A stretch of DNA of 64,000 nucleotides. Source: Buddleja alternifolia (Eukaryota > Streptophyta > Magnoliopsida > Lamiales > Scrophulariaceae). Both the position numbers and the translations under genes were made by a program. The stretch is from contig CM033408.1 in assembly GCA_019426215.1 (NCBI GenBank), positions 11,287,077-11,351,076 on the forward strand. The letters run 5' to 3'. Numbering within the stretch: position 1 is the first letter of the stretch; each line of letters begins with the position of its first letter. Below, one piece after another: positions 20,961-32,460 of the stretch. The notes beneath the pieces are model-generated. The model was not told the origin of the DNA. It saw nothing but the letters and a program-made list of their open reading frames with translations, and did no database searches.

Positions 20961-22242
20961 GAAACTTATGCCCAGTAGCCCGTCTTGAAGCGATTCGAAT
21001 GTTCCTAGCGTTTGCCGTATTCAACAAATTCACAGTGTATCAAATGGATGTGAAGAGTGCATTCCTGAATGGTAAACTCAAGAAGAATATATGTGGAGCA
21101 ACCCCCGGGATTCATCAACAACCATGGCAAAAGTATGGTCTACAAATTCGATAAAGCACTTTATAGCCTTAAACAAGCACCAAGAGCATGGTGTGACACT
21201 CTCTCTATCTTCCTTACAGGTAAAGGCTTTTCAAAAGGCAGCGTTGACACAATGTTATTCAAATTACCCATAATGAAGATATTCTCTTAGTCCAAATTTA
21301 TGTTATTGATATTATCTCCGGATCTACTAATAAGCGATTATGTGAGAAATTTTCAAAAATGATGCAAGATCAATTTGAAATGAGCATGATGGGTGAATTA
21401 ATTCTTCTTAGGATTACAAGTTAAACAACTCCCTAATGGCACATTTATAAACCAAGCTATATATACAAGAGATATGATTAAGAAATTTGGTATGGAAAAT
21501 GCATCATCTTCAAAAATTCCGGTGAGCTAAACGCTTAAGTTATATAAAGATGAAAGTGGGAAGAAAATTGATATCACTGACTATAAAGGTATCATTGGAT
21601 CACTTCTTTATCTTACCGCTAGTAGACTCGATATCATGTTTTCGGTATGCATGTGTGCACGCTTTCAAGCTGATCCTAGAGAATCACACTTAAATGTTGC
21701 CAAGAGAATCCTTAAATACCTAAAAGGCACACAAAAATATGGGCTTGTGGTATCCAAGAGACTCTCCTTTTGAGCTAGTTGGTTATTCAGACGCAGATTT
21801 TGCAGGATGCAAAATAGATAGAAAAAGTACTAGTGGTACATGTCAATTTCTAGGTGATAGATTGGTTCGTGGCATAGTGAGAAATAACAATTCATAGCGA
21901 CTTCTACCGTTGAAGCCAAGTATATAGCCACTGGAAGCTATTGTGTACAAATCCTTTGGATGAGGCAACAACTTAGAGATTATGGAATCCTCCTAGGTCC
22001 TACCCCAATCCATTATGATAACCAAATTGCTTTAGCTACGACCCAAAACCAGTCCTTCATTCTAGAACTAAACATATTGACATTCGGTACAATTTCTTGC
22101 GTGACCATGTTCAAAGAAAGATATCTCCATGCATTTCATTGGAACTGATAAACAATTGGCAGATATCTTTATCAAAGTGCTCAACGAACAACTTTTTCTC
22201 ACTTTGAGAAGTGAATTAGGTATGAGTGATTTAAATGCTTAA
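20961..22242 (+). pseudogene. SIRE-like RT and RNase H, frame broken
   Basis: The RT opening (ETYAP-type, with one C missing so the frame shifts at once) is followed by LEAIRMFLAFAVFNKF, YQMDVKSAFLNG, VEQPPGFIN and KALYSLKQAPRAWCDTLS. The YVDD active-site box reads YVID, the first Asp codon being ATT at 21305-21307. RNase H parts follow: YKGIIGSLLYLTASRLDIMF, AKRILKYLKGTQ, GYSDADFAGCKIDRKSTSG and a closing LADIF... LGMSDLNA stop at 22240-22242. Several frame changes and the altered active site make it inactive. Confidence 0.85.
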
Positions 22243-23078
22243 TCATGAAGCATCATATTTTATAGGCATATAATTTAGGGGGAATCCACTTTATTATAAT
22301 ACCTAAAGTGATTCAAAATTGAAATGAGTTATCAATTTTAGGGGGAACTTTAAAATTGTACTTATTCCAATTAATATGCGACAATGATCAAAATGATTTT
22401 CAAATTTTATGCACTAATCATTAGTGTTTACCTTTATGCATGTCAAATTGATCGCTAATAAAATAAAAGTATCATTTCTCAAAAGCGATTCAATTCTCTT
22501 TATTAAAAGAAGACGTTAGCATTAATAATATTTCCACTTTAACGCTAAGTAACTTTCTCTGAAAATCATGCATTGTTTTCATCGCTAAAAGATAGCATGT
22601 GGATAAGCCCAAAGATAAGATTTGACAACTGCCCACGCGCTCCTATCAAATCAAACTGACGGTTAATGATACCTATCTCAAAATAGGCGGTTCAGTAACT
22701 GTGCATGCCTGGGTACGTGTCAGTGTACAAACAAGCGTGTACAATTCACGTTGAAATTTTTTAAAATTTTCAAAAGTTTTTGAAAAGTAACTGCGGATTT
22801 CAAAATTTATCTTTTACAGTGGTTATCCTAATTTATCGCACCTTTTCACATCTGTCTTTATAATTAAACGGCTCAGATTCAATGTTTTTCATTTCTTGAT
22901 TAACTGCATGTACACGTGGCCTTTATCGAGCAATTGAGGAGTTACTTTTTTCCATCTCTATTAAAACCTTTCAAATTTTACAGAAAAACTTTATCACTCT
23001 CAAATTCTCTTTGTTGTAAAAATTCTCTTAGGTAAAAGGTTTTCTTCTACTCTCTCAAAAATCTTTATCTTTTCATCA
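22243..23078 (+). other. non-coding spacer between pol and the accessory ORF
   Basis: No ORF. It includes purine tracts TTTAGGGGGAATCC (about 22277) and TTTTAGGGGGAAC (about 22336) that resemble polypurine tracts. SIRE-like elements have a comparable spacer after pol. Confidence 0.5.
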
Positions 23079-23880
23079 ATGGCGCCACCAAAGCTTTCCA
23101 AATCTTCAAAATATGATGCTGGAAACACGTCTAAACCCAAAGCAGAAAAAGCTATGGGGTATAATGCTGGTTTCCTGGTCAGCTGGGAATAGCTCTTTGA
23201 TAATCAACATTTCCGGATAAGAGAAATTCTTCCTCTCATTGAAGAATCTGGTTTAAGAATCCTTCTCACCTCTCATTCTCTAATTCATGAAGATGAGGTT
23301 AAATTTTTCTTTGAGCATGTTGTCATTTCTGACGATGGCAACTCAATTTTCTGTTTTGTCCCTTCTACTGAAACCCCTTTTGATCTCACTTCACAACTCA
23401 TTGCTGATTTGCTGAAACTACCTACTTCTAGATGTGAAGTCGAAGAAGTCACCATGGGTCCTGCTACAAAAGTCTGGGATCAAGTCCAGCGAGATGACAT
23501 TAATGCCGCGTATAAATCAATTTCAGAGAATGACATGAAAGGAGAATATGTCATTTTGGCCGACGTATGCCCGAAGATGATAGAGTACTGTAAGGTCTTG
23601 TTGACAAGATTCGAATATTCAGTGCAAGATGATGATCGCCATTTTGACCAAGCTGAAGGTCAATTGGGCTTTGTACGTTTTTAATCGCTTCAAGGCAGCG
23701 ATGCAGAAGTCAGTAAATCCCAAGCCATATGGGATTTTGCTTAGTTTTATTCTTAGTGCTAGTGGTTATGTCACGTCTAAAGGATCAAAAGTGCCAGCGC
23801 TTACATTTTACGACAAGAAAATGATTGGTGAACTGCTCAGCCCCAAGCGAGTTGGTGGTGCAGCGGTCCTCAAGGAGGAG

Positions 23881-25343
23881 TGACACGCGAAATCCTAGCA
23901 AGTATACTAGGTCGTGCAATGTAATAAAGTGGACTATTTAGCCCGGGGTATATCGTCTCCACAGGGACAATTGGATTCAATGCTCGTAATTGCTATGTTA
24001 TCTAATTCTAAGCTAAATCAATTTATAAGATGATAGGTGTTTATACTATGAAAAAAAAATCAAAGATAAATAAAATGATTATCAAGGTAATAAATCAAAT
24101 GGGAAGAGGTGATTGGGTTATGATCCTACTATGTTCTATTCTATGTTCATGAACTCTCAATTATCCGGATTCTTAGAACGTTCTTGTTATGGCGAAACCC
24201 CCTAATGTATTTATTATTCAATCTCTTGAAATAACAAGCCTATACTAGTTAACAACTTCCTATATCTCTATAGTGAAGATTGAATTAACTAACATGCATT
24301 TAGGTTCAAAGGAATTTCTTGTTTACGAAGATCCTACATTCAATCGGGTCATCTTATCACAAAAAGCCACACAACGCAATCGATTCTATCTCTAGTCAAT
24401 TGTTACGTTATGATGTTTGATTTTTCGATCTCCCTTTATCTATCTCCTCTCGGTCTCAAGACAAAGCATTTTATCAAACACATGGTGATCAAGCATATGC
24501 AAGCATTAAGCACAAAATCAAACATGTAACAAGAATGTAATAAATCTGGAAATTAATGATTCATTAAACACAAAACATCACAAAGTATTCACATAACCCA
24601 ATCACAAAAATACTTAGCTCATACTTACAACAACAAGTGATTCAACAATTCTATAAGACATGGTTGATACACAAATCAAAGAGAAAGAGTTGAATTACTC
24701 CCTATTACAAAGTTTGAATCCAAGCTTTGATGATGAAAATGATGATGATGATGACTCTTCAAGCTTTCTTAGGACTTTCCATGGCTTCCCCTTGGTGTTT
24801 TAGAGCATTTCTAGCCTTTTGGTAAGTGAAGAATGTGTTATAAAGACCAAAAACGGCGGATATAAAAAATAGGGCTCGGGAAAGTGGACCGCGGTCTTGG
24901 ACCGCGGTCTAATTTGGCACTGCATTTTCGGACCGCGGTCCTGGACCGCGGTCTTCTAACGTGAAATTCGCAGCTTTCGTATTTTGATCATAACTCTCTC
25001 TAAAAATGTCGGATTGAGTTGATTCAAGTTGCTACGCGAAGCTAAGAAATAGATCTACAATATTGAAGAAGAAACATTAGTATGATTCGGCCTGTAAGAG
25101 GACGAAAACCTCATTTATATGAGCATTGTGTAAATTTTCGTCAACTATCTTCTTTTGTTTCTTTCTTCAATTTCAAGCTCAATTTGGATCTCTTTTCTCG
25201 TCTTTCATGAGTAAATCAACTTTTATCCTACAAAACAAAATATATACCAATCAAAGCATTATGAGGGATAAAAAATGATCAAAAAGTAACGATCAAATCA
25301 TATTACAATGGGGCATAAAATACTGTAAAATATGGACTTATCA
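23881..25343 (-). repeat. 3' LTR of the gag-only gypsy element
   Basis: 1463 bp, nearly identical to 28468-29908. It carries four copies of the palindrome GACCGCGGTC (24887, 24900, 24931, 24944), where the other LTR has two. Its inner edge is followed by a polypurine tract (C run at 25348-25353 on the plus strand). Confidence 0.95.
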
Positions 25344-27048
25344 ACTACCCCCCAACTAGGCTATGATCGTCTCGATAATAAATGACGAACAAGTACTCAT
25401 AAGTTCAGATTTTACAACTTGCTTTAGGATCTTGAAAGGTTTTATGTCTCAATAATCAAGCACGTACACGAATTAAACCCTCGAAAATGATTATGACAAG
25501 TTACACTTTACCTAGAACACTCAACAATTTGAAAGCCTCCAAAACATCTTCGATTCCATCTCAAAATCATGAACTCCATATCCATTTTTATGCCAAGAGC
25601 ACACTTTAAACAAGATTATGCAAACTCATTAGATAATAAAAACATTAAAACACTTCAAAACTTGTTAACCTATCGGTGTGCATGAAATGTGAAAGTCAAG
25701 ATCAAAAGGTCTTTTTGGCTTGTAACGTAAGGCTAGGTAATGGCTTGGACGGGAATATATGGATAAAGTGACTAAACTCAAGAAAGCATACAACTCAATA
25801 TCATCGAGCTAAACACTCACTTATCAACCGAATAAATCTCCACATCTCGCCACTTATAGCTTTTTGATTTCTTTTCCCCTTGAACTCATAACCTCAAAAC
25901 TTGTTTCTTTTGATGCTAGGGGTGGAAAATGATTCCCAAACCAAATAAATCACATTGAAGCTCAGTTCGTAGCCAAGTCGAGAGAGAGCTCACATAATAT
26001 ATTTTTCGGTAACTTCCAATGTCTCGACTCTTTAGCCAACTTACAACATTTCTTTTTCCTCTCTTGATTTCACATAAACTCAAGACCTCAAAAATTTTCA
26101 AAATCATCAAGAACAACACACCTTTTAACCCATTAATCCATGAGATTCGACACCCAAAACAAAGCGTAAACCCAAATTAAAGCCAAATGATATGAAGTTA
26201 TATGCTCTCTTACTTGGGAAATAGACTTTGTTTTTTTTCTTTTAGGCTAAAGGGTGGTTGGTGTGGCTTGCGAAAGAAAATCGAATGGTGGTTTTTAGTG
26301 TGCTAAACACACTCCATTCTTATCAATACGGCTCAAAATAAGGTCTAGAGATTATGTAATATCGTGAAGGCCAATTGTAAGGTTAAAGAAATGAAAGATG
26401 GCCTAAATCATTTCATGACTTCGCACACTCAACACACATTTCAAAGTTGACAAAATTGAACGCTCAATGCTTTAAATCCTCAACAATTCACATAAGCATG
26501 GCTAAAAAGGCTTTCACATATAAAATACGACAAATGATTTCATCTTAGATGAAGTAGAGACACTCAAACGAATCATGCTCCAAGCAAAAGTATAACAAAT
26601 CATGAATATGAAATCATTGACTATCACAGTTTTCTAATCCCAAATCAAGCATGAAACTTAACAAATGAGTACAAGTTACACCATATCCACATCACAATAA
26701 AATTAGGACGTCTACCCCACCCCCCCAACTATCTAGCACATTGTCCCAATGAGCGAACATACAAATGTAAAGTAAAGGAAGGAAAGACGTCCCTGATGTT
26801 TGAAGCTAAGTGATGTCCAAAAAGCGAAAGAGCAACAAGGCGAAGAGTCTGACAATAAAGCCTAGCCATCTGTGGAGTTAGAAAAACAAGAAGAGACAAA
26901 AGCATCATCAAAACAACTTAGAACGCTTAGAACAAAAGAAACCAAAAAAAAATAAAAAAATAACGGAAATGAAAGAAAGCATGTAAAATGTGGGTTGCCT
27001 CCCACGAAGCGCTTGTTTAAAGTCGGTAGCTCGACTCCCTTGCACTGC
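25344..27048 (-). other. non-coding inner region of the gag-only element
   Basis: AT-rich, with no ORF above about 90 residues and no recognisable domain. Polypurine tracts appear as C runs at 25348-25353 and near 26718-26727. Full-length relatives would have pol here. Confidence 0.6.
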
Positions 27049-28089
27049 TCATGGTGGATCATAAGGAGCAATGCCAACTTTGTATAGATGAGCCTTTTTG
27101 TGCTTTTTCCAATTGCGTAAAGGCTTCTCATTTCCCATCACATTCACAAATCCTGAAAAACTAAGATATGAGCTCAGATTCACTTTTATAAAAATGTAAT
27201 AAAATTGTAAATAACTAAAAGTGAATTTTAAAGATGGGGAGTTTTCCATTGATGGTTTTAATAAGTATGTGGCCAGGCCTAACTCCCTGAGCCTTGATTC
27301 TGACAACTTTAGTGGTGATATATCCCAGTGACTTGTATATCTTCGGATCTCCTTATTCTCAACTGTAGTATCACTTGGGTTCTTAGTGTATGCCTCGAAC
27401 GGGCCACTAAAGTTGTAAACTTTGTCTTCAACCTCCACCACTCTAGCTCTCTGGTTATTGATGCACATTCTTAAGAAATCAAGAGATATGATGGTAGGTG
27501 GCGTTGGATTCTTGAATATTTCTAATGCTTTTTCTTGGTCATTTGATGGAGTGGATTTTGGGATCCCTATGCTGAATTGAAGGTGCTCCAGTGATGTTGT
27601 ATCTACTTCACCACACATAGATTCTGAAGGTAGTGCTGGTGTAGCAATGGGTTGTACACAATGTCGTGTCGAATCAACAACTTGTTCAACTTCTGTATCA
27701 GATACCTCATCATTCTCCTCTGTGCCACTCTGAGAAGTGTCTGATGATCTCTCTGCCAATAAGTTGGAAAGTTGGTTGAGTTGTGTTTGCAATTCCATTA
27801 TAGATGCTTCGAGATTTTGAGACCGCTCATCGTTCGACTTCATCCATTGGATCATCAACTCCTCAAAACTTGGGTCCCTATCACATTGTTGCTGATAATC
27901 CCCATGGTTCTGAAAGTTAGCCGATTCAAATTCTCCCTGCATTAGAAAGGGGGACCTATCTTGTTGCGGGTATGCTTGTGAATCTCTCATAGCATAATAA
28001 CTCAATGGAAAGTCTTCGTGACTTCTCCATCCGTGTTGACAATAATCGCTATGATGAACGTCTCCACACCACGAACAAAAATCTTGCAC
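27049..28089 (-). CDS. gag-like protein of the non-autonomous gypsy element, 346 aa
   Basis: Minus-strand ORF with no internal stop. It opens with a zinc-knuckle-like C-x2-C-x4-H-x3-C (residues 5-17, CSWCGDVHHSDYC). A Gln/Asp-rich part follows, then a helical coiled-coil-like stretch (FEELMIQWMKSNDERSQ, ASIMELQTQLNQLSNLL) typical of the C-terminal region of Athila/Tat gag. The rest (LDFLRMCINNQRARVVEVED, ISPLKLSESRLRELG) is of unknown function. It ends with a basic segment (NWKKHKKAHLYKVG). It has no protease or RT. The real start may lie further upstream, as typical gag has an N-terminal capsid part that is missing here. Confidence 0.7.
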   Translation of the reverse strand: MQDFCSWCGDVHHSDYCQHGWRSHEDFPLSYYAMRDSQAYPQQDRSPFLMQGEFESANFQNHGDYQQQCDRDPSFEELMIQWMKSNDERSQNLEASIMELQTQLNQLSNLLAERSSDTSQSGTEENDEVSDTEVEQVVDSTRHCVQPIATPALPSESMCGEVDTTSLEHLQFSIGIPKSTPSNDQEKALEIFKNPTPPTIISLDFLRMCINNQRARVVEVEDKVYNFSGPFEAYTKNPSDTTVENKEIRRYTSHWDISPLKLSESRLRELGLATYLLKPSMENSPSLKFTFSYLQFYYIFIKVNLSSYLSFSGFVNVMGNEKPLRNWKKHKKAHLYKVGIAPYDPP

Positions 28090-28189
28090 TTGACTCCCCT
28101 ATTCGGCACCTTCATCCCATCCTTGTTTTGACTAATAATGTTCATAATTGCTCATCTATTCAAGAATAATAATAAAATAAAATAAAACA

Positions 28190-28400
28190 TAACAAAACAG
28201 CAACTTAAAAAAAAACAAAAACAGCAACTTAGAAGACAAAAACATCAACTAAAAACAAAAAAACAGCAACTAAAACACAAAAACAGCAACTTAAAACACA
28301 AAATCAGCAACTTTTAACATAAAAACAGCAACTCAACACGTAAAAACAGTAAACCAAAACGCAAAAACAGCAAACCAAAATGCAAAAACAGCAACTTAGT
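28190..28400. repeat. A-rich minisatellite, about 19-bp unit
   Basis: About ten imperfect copies of ACAAAAACAGCAACTTAAA-like units in the leader between the gag start and the primer-binding site. The spacing varies by a few bases. Confidence 0.85.
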
Positions 28401-28443
28401 CTTAGAATAGATAAGTGAATTACAATATTAAATAACGCAATTG

Positions 28444-28461
28444 TCCCCGGCAACGGCGCCA
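28444..28461 (-). promoter_or_regulatory. primer-binding site of the gag-only gypsy element
   Basis: The minus strand reads TGGCGCCGTTGCCGGGGA, as in the Athila element at 34130-34147. It lies six bases inside the LTR that starts at 28468. It matches the tRNA-Asp-type primer site usual for Athila/Tat. Confidence 0.9.
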
Positions 28462-28467
28462 AAAACT

Positions 28468-29908
28468 TGACACGCGAAATCCTAGCAAGTATACTAGGTC
28501 GTGTAATGTAATAAAGTGGACTATTTAGCCGGGGTATATCGTCTCCACAGGGACAATTGGATTCAATGCTCGTAATTGCTATGTTATCTAATTCTAAGCT
28601 AAATCATTTATAAGATGATAGGGTTTATACTATGAAAAAAAATCAAAGATAAATAAAATGATTATCAAGGTAATAAATCAAATGGGAAGAGGTGATTGGG
28701 TTATGATCCTACTATGTTCTATTCTATGTTCATGAACTCTCAATTATCCGGATTCTTAGAACGTTCTTGTTATGGCGAAACCCCCTAATGTATTTATTAT
28801 TCAATCTCTTGAAATAACAAGCCTATACTAGTTAACAACATCCTATATCTCTATAGTGAAGATTGAATTAACTAACATGCATTTAGGTTCAAAGGAATTT
28901 CTTGTTTACGAAGATCCTACATTCAATCGGGTCATCTTATCACAAAAAGCCACACAACGCAATCGATTCTATCTCTAGTCAATTGTTACGTTATGATGTT
29001 TGATTTTTCGATCTCCCTTTATCTATCTCCTCTCGGTCTCAAGACAAAGCATTTTATCAAACACATGGTGATCAAGCATATGCAAGCATTAAGCACAAAA
29101 TCAAACATGTAACAAGAATGTAATAAATCCGGAAATTAATGATTCATTAAACACAAAACATCACAAAGTATTCACATAACCCAATCACAAAAATACTTAG
29201 CTCATACTTACAACAACAAGTGATTCAACAATTCTATAAGACATGGTTGATACACAAATCAAAGAGAAAGAGTTGAATTACTCCCTATTACAAAGTTTGA
29301 ATCCAAGCTTTGATGATGAAAATGATGATGATGATGATGATGACTCTTCAAGCTTTCTTAGGACTTTCCATGGCTTCCCCTTGGTGTTTTAGAGCATTTC
29401 TAGCCTTTTGGTAAGTGAAGAATGTGTTATAAAGACCAAAAACGGCGGATATAAAAAATAGGGCTCGGGAAAGTGGACCGCGGTCTAATTTGGCACTGCA
29501 TTTTCGGACCGCGGTCTTCTAACGTGAAATTCGCAGCTTTCGTATTTTGATCATAACTCTCTCTAAAAATGTCGGATTGAGTTGATTCAAGTTGCTACGC
29601 GAAGCTAAGAAATAGATCTACAATATTGAAGAAGAAACATTAGTATGATTCGGCCTGTAAGAGGACGAAAACCTCATTTATATATGAGCATTGTGTAAAA
29701 TCTTTCGTCAACTATCTTCTTTTGTTTCTTTCTTCAATTTCAAGCTCAATTTGGATCTCTTTTCTCGTCTTTCATGAGTAAATCAACTTTTATCCTACAA
29801 AACAAAATATATACCAATCAAAGCATTATGAGGGATAAAAAATGATCAAAGTAACGATCAAATCATATTACAATGGGGCATAAAATACTGTAAAATATGG
29901 ATTTATCA
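28468..29908 (-). repeat. 5' LTR of the gag-only gypsy element
   Basis: 1441 bp. It differs from 23881-25343 mainly by small indels: a longer GAT microsatellite near 29317-29342 and two fewer GACCGCGGTC units (29476 and 29507 only). Confidence 0.95.
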
Positions 29909-32460
29909 AGGAGCGTGAGCGACTCCTTTCCGAAGGCCTTGCTAAAGGAAGAGTTCATGGTGATGATGTGGAGAAAGTGACTTCCTTATTAGATGAACCA
30001 GAAGAAGAAGTGGTGGTCAAGCGACCAAAGAGGAAGGTTGTCATGAAAATCGCCTTCTCCTCCTCCTCTAAGCCAGCAAAGAAAACAGAAGAAGGAGACC
30101 AAAAGAAGAAATCTCCCTCTCCTCCTCCGAAATCCCCTTCTCCTCCTCCAGCATTTCTGATTTCACCAGAATCTAAGGAAGCAGAAGAAGAGTAAATGTC
30201 GCTAGCCCATAAGCGCGCACCGTGGTCTACTCCAAAGGGATCAACAAGCGCTCCAGTAGAGCCAGCGCTTGAAGAACCAGCAAGTGCTCCCCTTCTTCCT
30301 CCTAAATCTATTCCAGAGCCTAAAGCTAATACTCCTTTATAGGATTTTGCTCGCTATCATGATGATGATGAAGAAGTTTTGGAGCCTGAGGAAATGGAAC
30401 CAACTGTTTCCAAAGATCAAGCGACTGAAATAGTCAAAGAAAGTCCTCAGGGTAAGAATTTCTATCTTTTATATCTCAAATCTCTACTTAGTAGAAATTT
30501 TCTTTGTTCTCGAACGCTTGCATGTATTAGCTCAAAGTATGCCAGAAACTGATACACCTCCCCCCCCCCAAGGCTGAACTAAAGTTGGACTTTAATTTGT
30601 CAACCGTGGTGGAAATCTCTAAACAAGTCGATATTGTCCTTTCGGACGCTGAGATCTCTCTAGCTAGGGAAGCTACTATAGATGTTGAGCGATCGACAGA
30701 AGTGGCCCCGATAATCCCCACTCCAACTGGTCTTCCTCTTCCTGCGGTGAACTTTTTTCCCAGAGGCTATGATGAAAGCTTAGTGTACTATTATATCTGG
30801 AGAGAAACCACCCTTCGGAAGATGGTTGAGATGGAGTTAACTTTTCAGAAATCACTCCACAATCCTGCTCTTTTTGACGATCAGAAGTCAGAAATTTTTG
30901 AGAAACTAACAAAGCTAGGTCTCAATTCCAAGAAGGAGATCATTGCTCACCTTGAGTATTTGGAACTCCCTCTTAGCGATTTGGCAGAGTTTGAGAGCAA
31001 CCGCTTTCAAGAAGTTGGCCACAATTTTGAACGCAATTTTTTGTTCCACCGCACTCATGTCCAAATCAGAAATCCTCATATGGGCGATTAGGAGAAGAAC
31101 CCCGATGAAGAACAGTTGAAGCCAATGGGTTATTTTTCCCTTTCAAGAGTCGTCGATTCTGTAGCTAATAAGTCTTCTCCAAAACCCCTGCGATTATGGA
31201 AAGAAAAGGGTGTGATGTTCAAAGAACACCCCAATCCTATTAACAATTGGGTTGAAGATGAAGCTCGAGAATATCTTGCCAGAGTCTAGGCCAATAACTT
31301 CGATGTTGAAAAGCAAACATTTAAGAAGTTACTCGAAGCTAAGAAAGATAAGGAAGTGGCTGAGTGACTCGGAAAACGCTGGATGCTGGACACATCCAGA
31401 TGGGCAGAGGATTTTGTACTGCACTTTCATACGATTGAAGAGATGATTAAGTATCCTTTTCTCTCCAACTATGGAATTGAGTATAGGCGTCGTGGTTACA
31501 CTTCATTTCTGCTTCAAAGGCGGTAATTGCTAGTGGGAGATGTGAATGCTTTGCCTTATTTCAGACAAGGTATGGAGCGCTACATCCGCTCTTAGCTTTT
31601 TCAGATCAGTCAAGGAGAACGCGATGTATTTCATCCGGTTTAAGATTTTGTTCAGCGTATCCATCTAGACTTGAATGAAGATGCCTCCACTAGCAAGTGA
31701 GATGACATGCCAAGGCCCAATGAAGCGCATATGCGTCTAAATGATGATCATGCAGAATTTCACAGAGACAAAAGAGCGATTGTTGAAAATGCTCAATCGT
31801 TGGATATCACCTTCAACCATCACTTTGGTTTTAGTAATTTCTGTGGCTACAATCTTCATCCTGTCTTAATGTGTGAGCAAAACATCCGAGTGGCCCAAAT
31901 CATATCTCTCATTAGGCCAAGGGATCAAGCGCTAGCTTAAGCGCTGATGCCTTTCTTGTTGGACTTCGTATTCTTACCGTCTAGTGTAGTGATCCCAGAA
32001 GACGCTGATTTAGTTTAGTATCGAAGAGCACGAAGACGCCCTATTTTTTATCCCGAGATCCTTCTACCTAAGTTCAGGTATGTTCTCGAAGCGATTGCCA
32101 ATTGGGTCATCCCTGTTGAAAGATCGTCTTCTGTGGAAATCACAGAATTGCATGTGGATGAGCTTCCTACTGTTGAAGACTCTCCAACTCCAGTCTTATA
32201 TCCAATGGCAGATTCTCCCAGTGCTCAAGTAGTCGAGATTTCACTGATAATTCAAGTGCGCAAATAGACGCTGCAACTCAATTATTTGATGAACGATTCA
32301 GGAATTTTAGGATGAGATTGCTAAAGACCCCGAGGACCTTATTAGGGACAAAATCAAACGGCAAGTCTGCAATCTCAAGATCATATGGACTCATTCCATC
32401 TCCTGAGCGTCCTTCTTCCTACCAGATAGATAGTTCTGATAGTTGATCATGAGGCTAAAG

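Larger units (their letters stand above)
23881..29908 (-). mobile_element. gag-only (non-autonomous) gypsy LTR element, 6028 bp
   Basis: It has two LTRs (23881-25343, 28468-29908), each starting TGACACGCGA and ending TTATCA on the plus strand. A 5-bp duplication AGGAG flanks it (23876-23880 and 29909-29913). The primer site and polypurine tract place the element on the minus strand. The only coding region is a gag-like ORF (28089-27049); no protease, RT or integrase is present. The LTRs are nearly identical, so the insertion is recent. Mobilisation would need enzymes from a related element. Confidence 0.93.
23079..32446 (+). pseudogene. SIRE-like 3' accessory ('env-like') ORF, split by an insertion
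   Basis: The ORF starts at ATG 23079 (MAPPKLSKSSKYDAG), has an in-frame TAG at 23190-23192, and reads on as REILPLIEESGLRILL, IADLLKLPTSRCEVEEV and YGILLSFILSASGYV, with a frame change near 23680. At 23880 it stops at KEE. It resumes after the nested element with RERLLSEGLAKG, a Lys/Ser/Pro-rich stretch (KKKSPSPPPKSPSPPP) and further blocks at 30585-31091 (STVVEISKQVDIVLSDAEIS) and 31252-31940. Between 30450 and 30530 there is a possible intron (CAG|GGTAAG ... TATTAG). Its place after RT-RNase H is the only reason for the env-like label; no transmembrane segment or cleavage site was seen. It is heavily decayed. Confidence 0.5.
20961..32460 (+). mobile_element. SIRE-like copia element, 3' half, interrupted by a gypsy insertion
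   Basis: It begins inside RT (20961) and runs through RNase H (stop at 22242), a spacer, and a long accessory ORF from 23079. That ORF continues after a nested element (23881-29908) and ends near 32446. RT-RNase H followed by a large extra ORF before the 3' LTR is the plan of SIRE/Maximus copia elements. No 3' LTR is seen; the Athila LTR starts at 32461 instead. Confidence 0.7.

Noticed and set aside
28190..28400. Regularly spaced repeats resembling an array
   Set aside because: Imperfect A-rich minisatellite without conserved repeats and unique spacers; not a CRISPR, which would not be expected in a plant.
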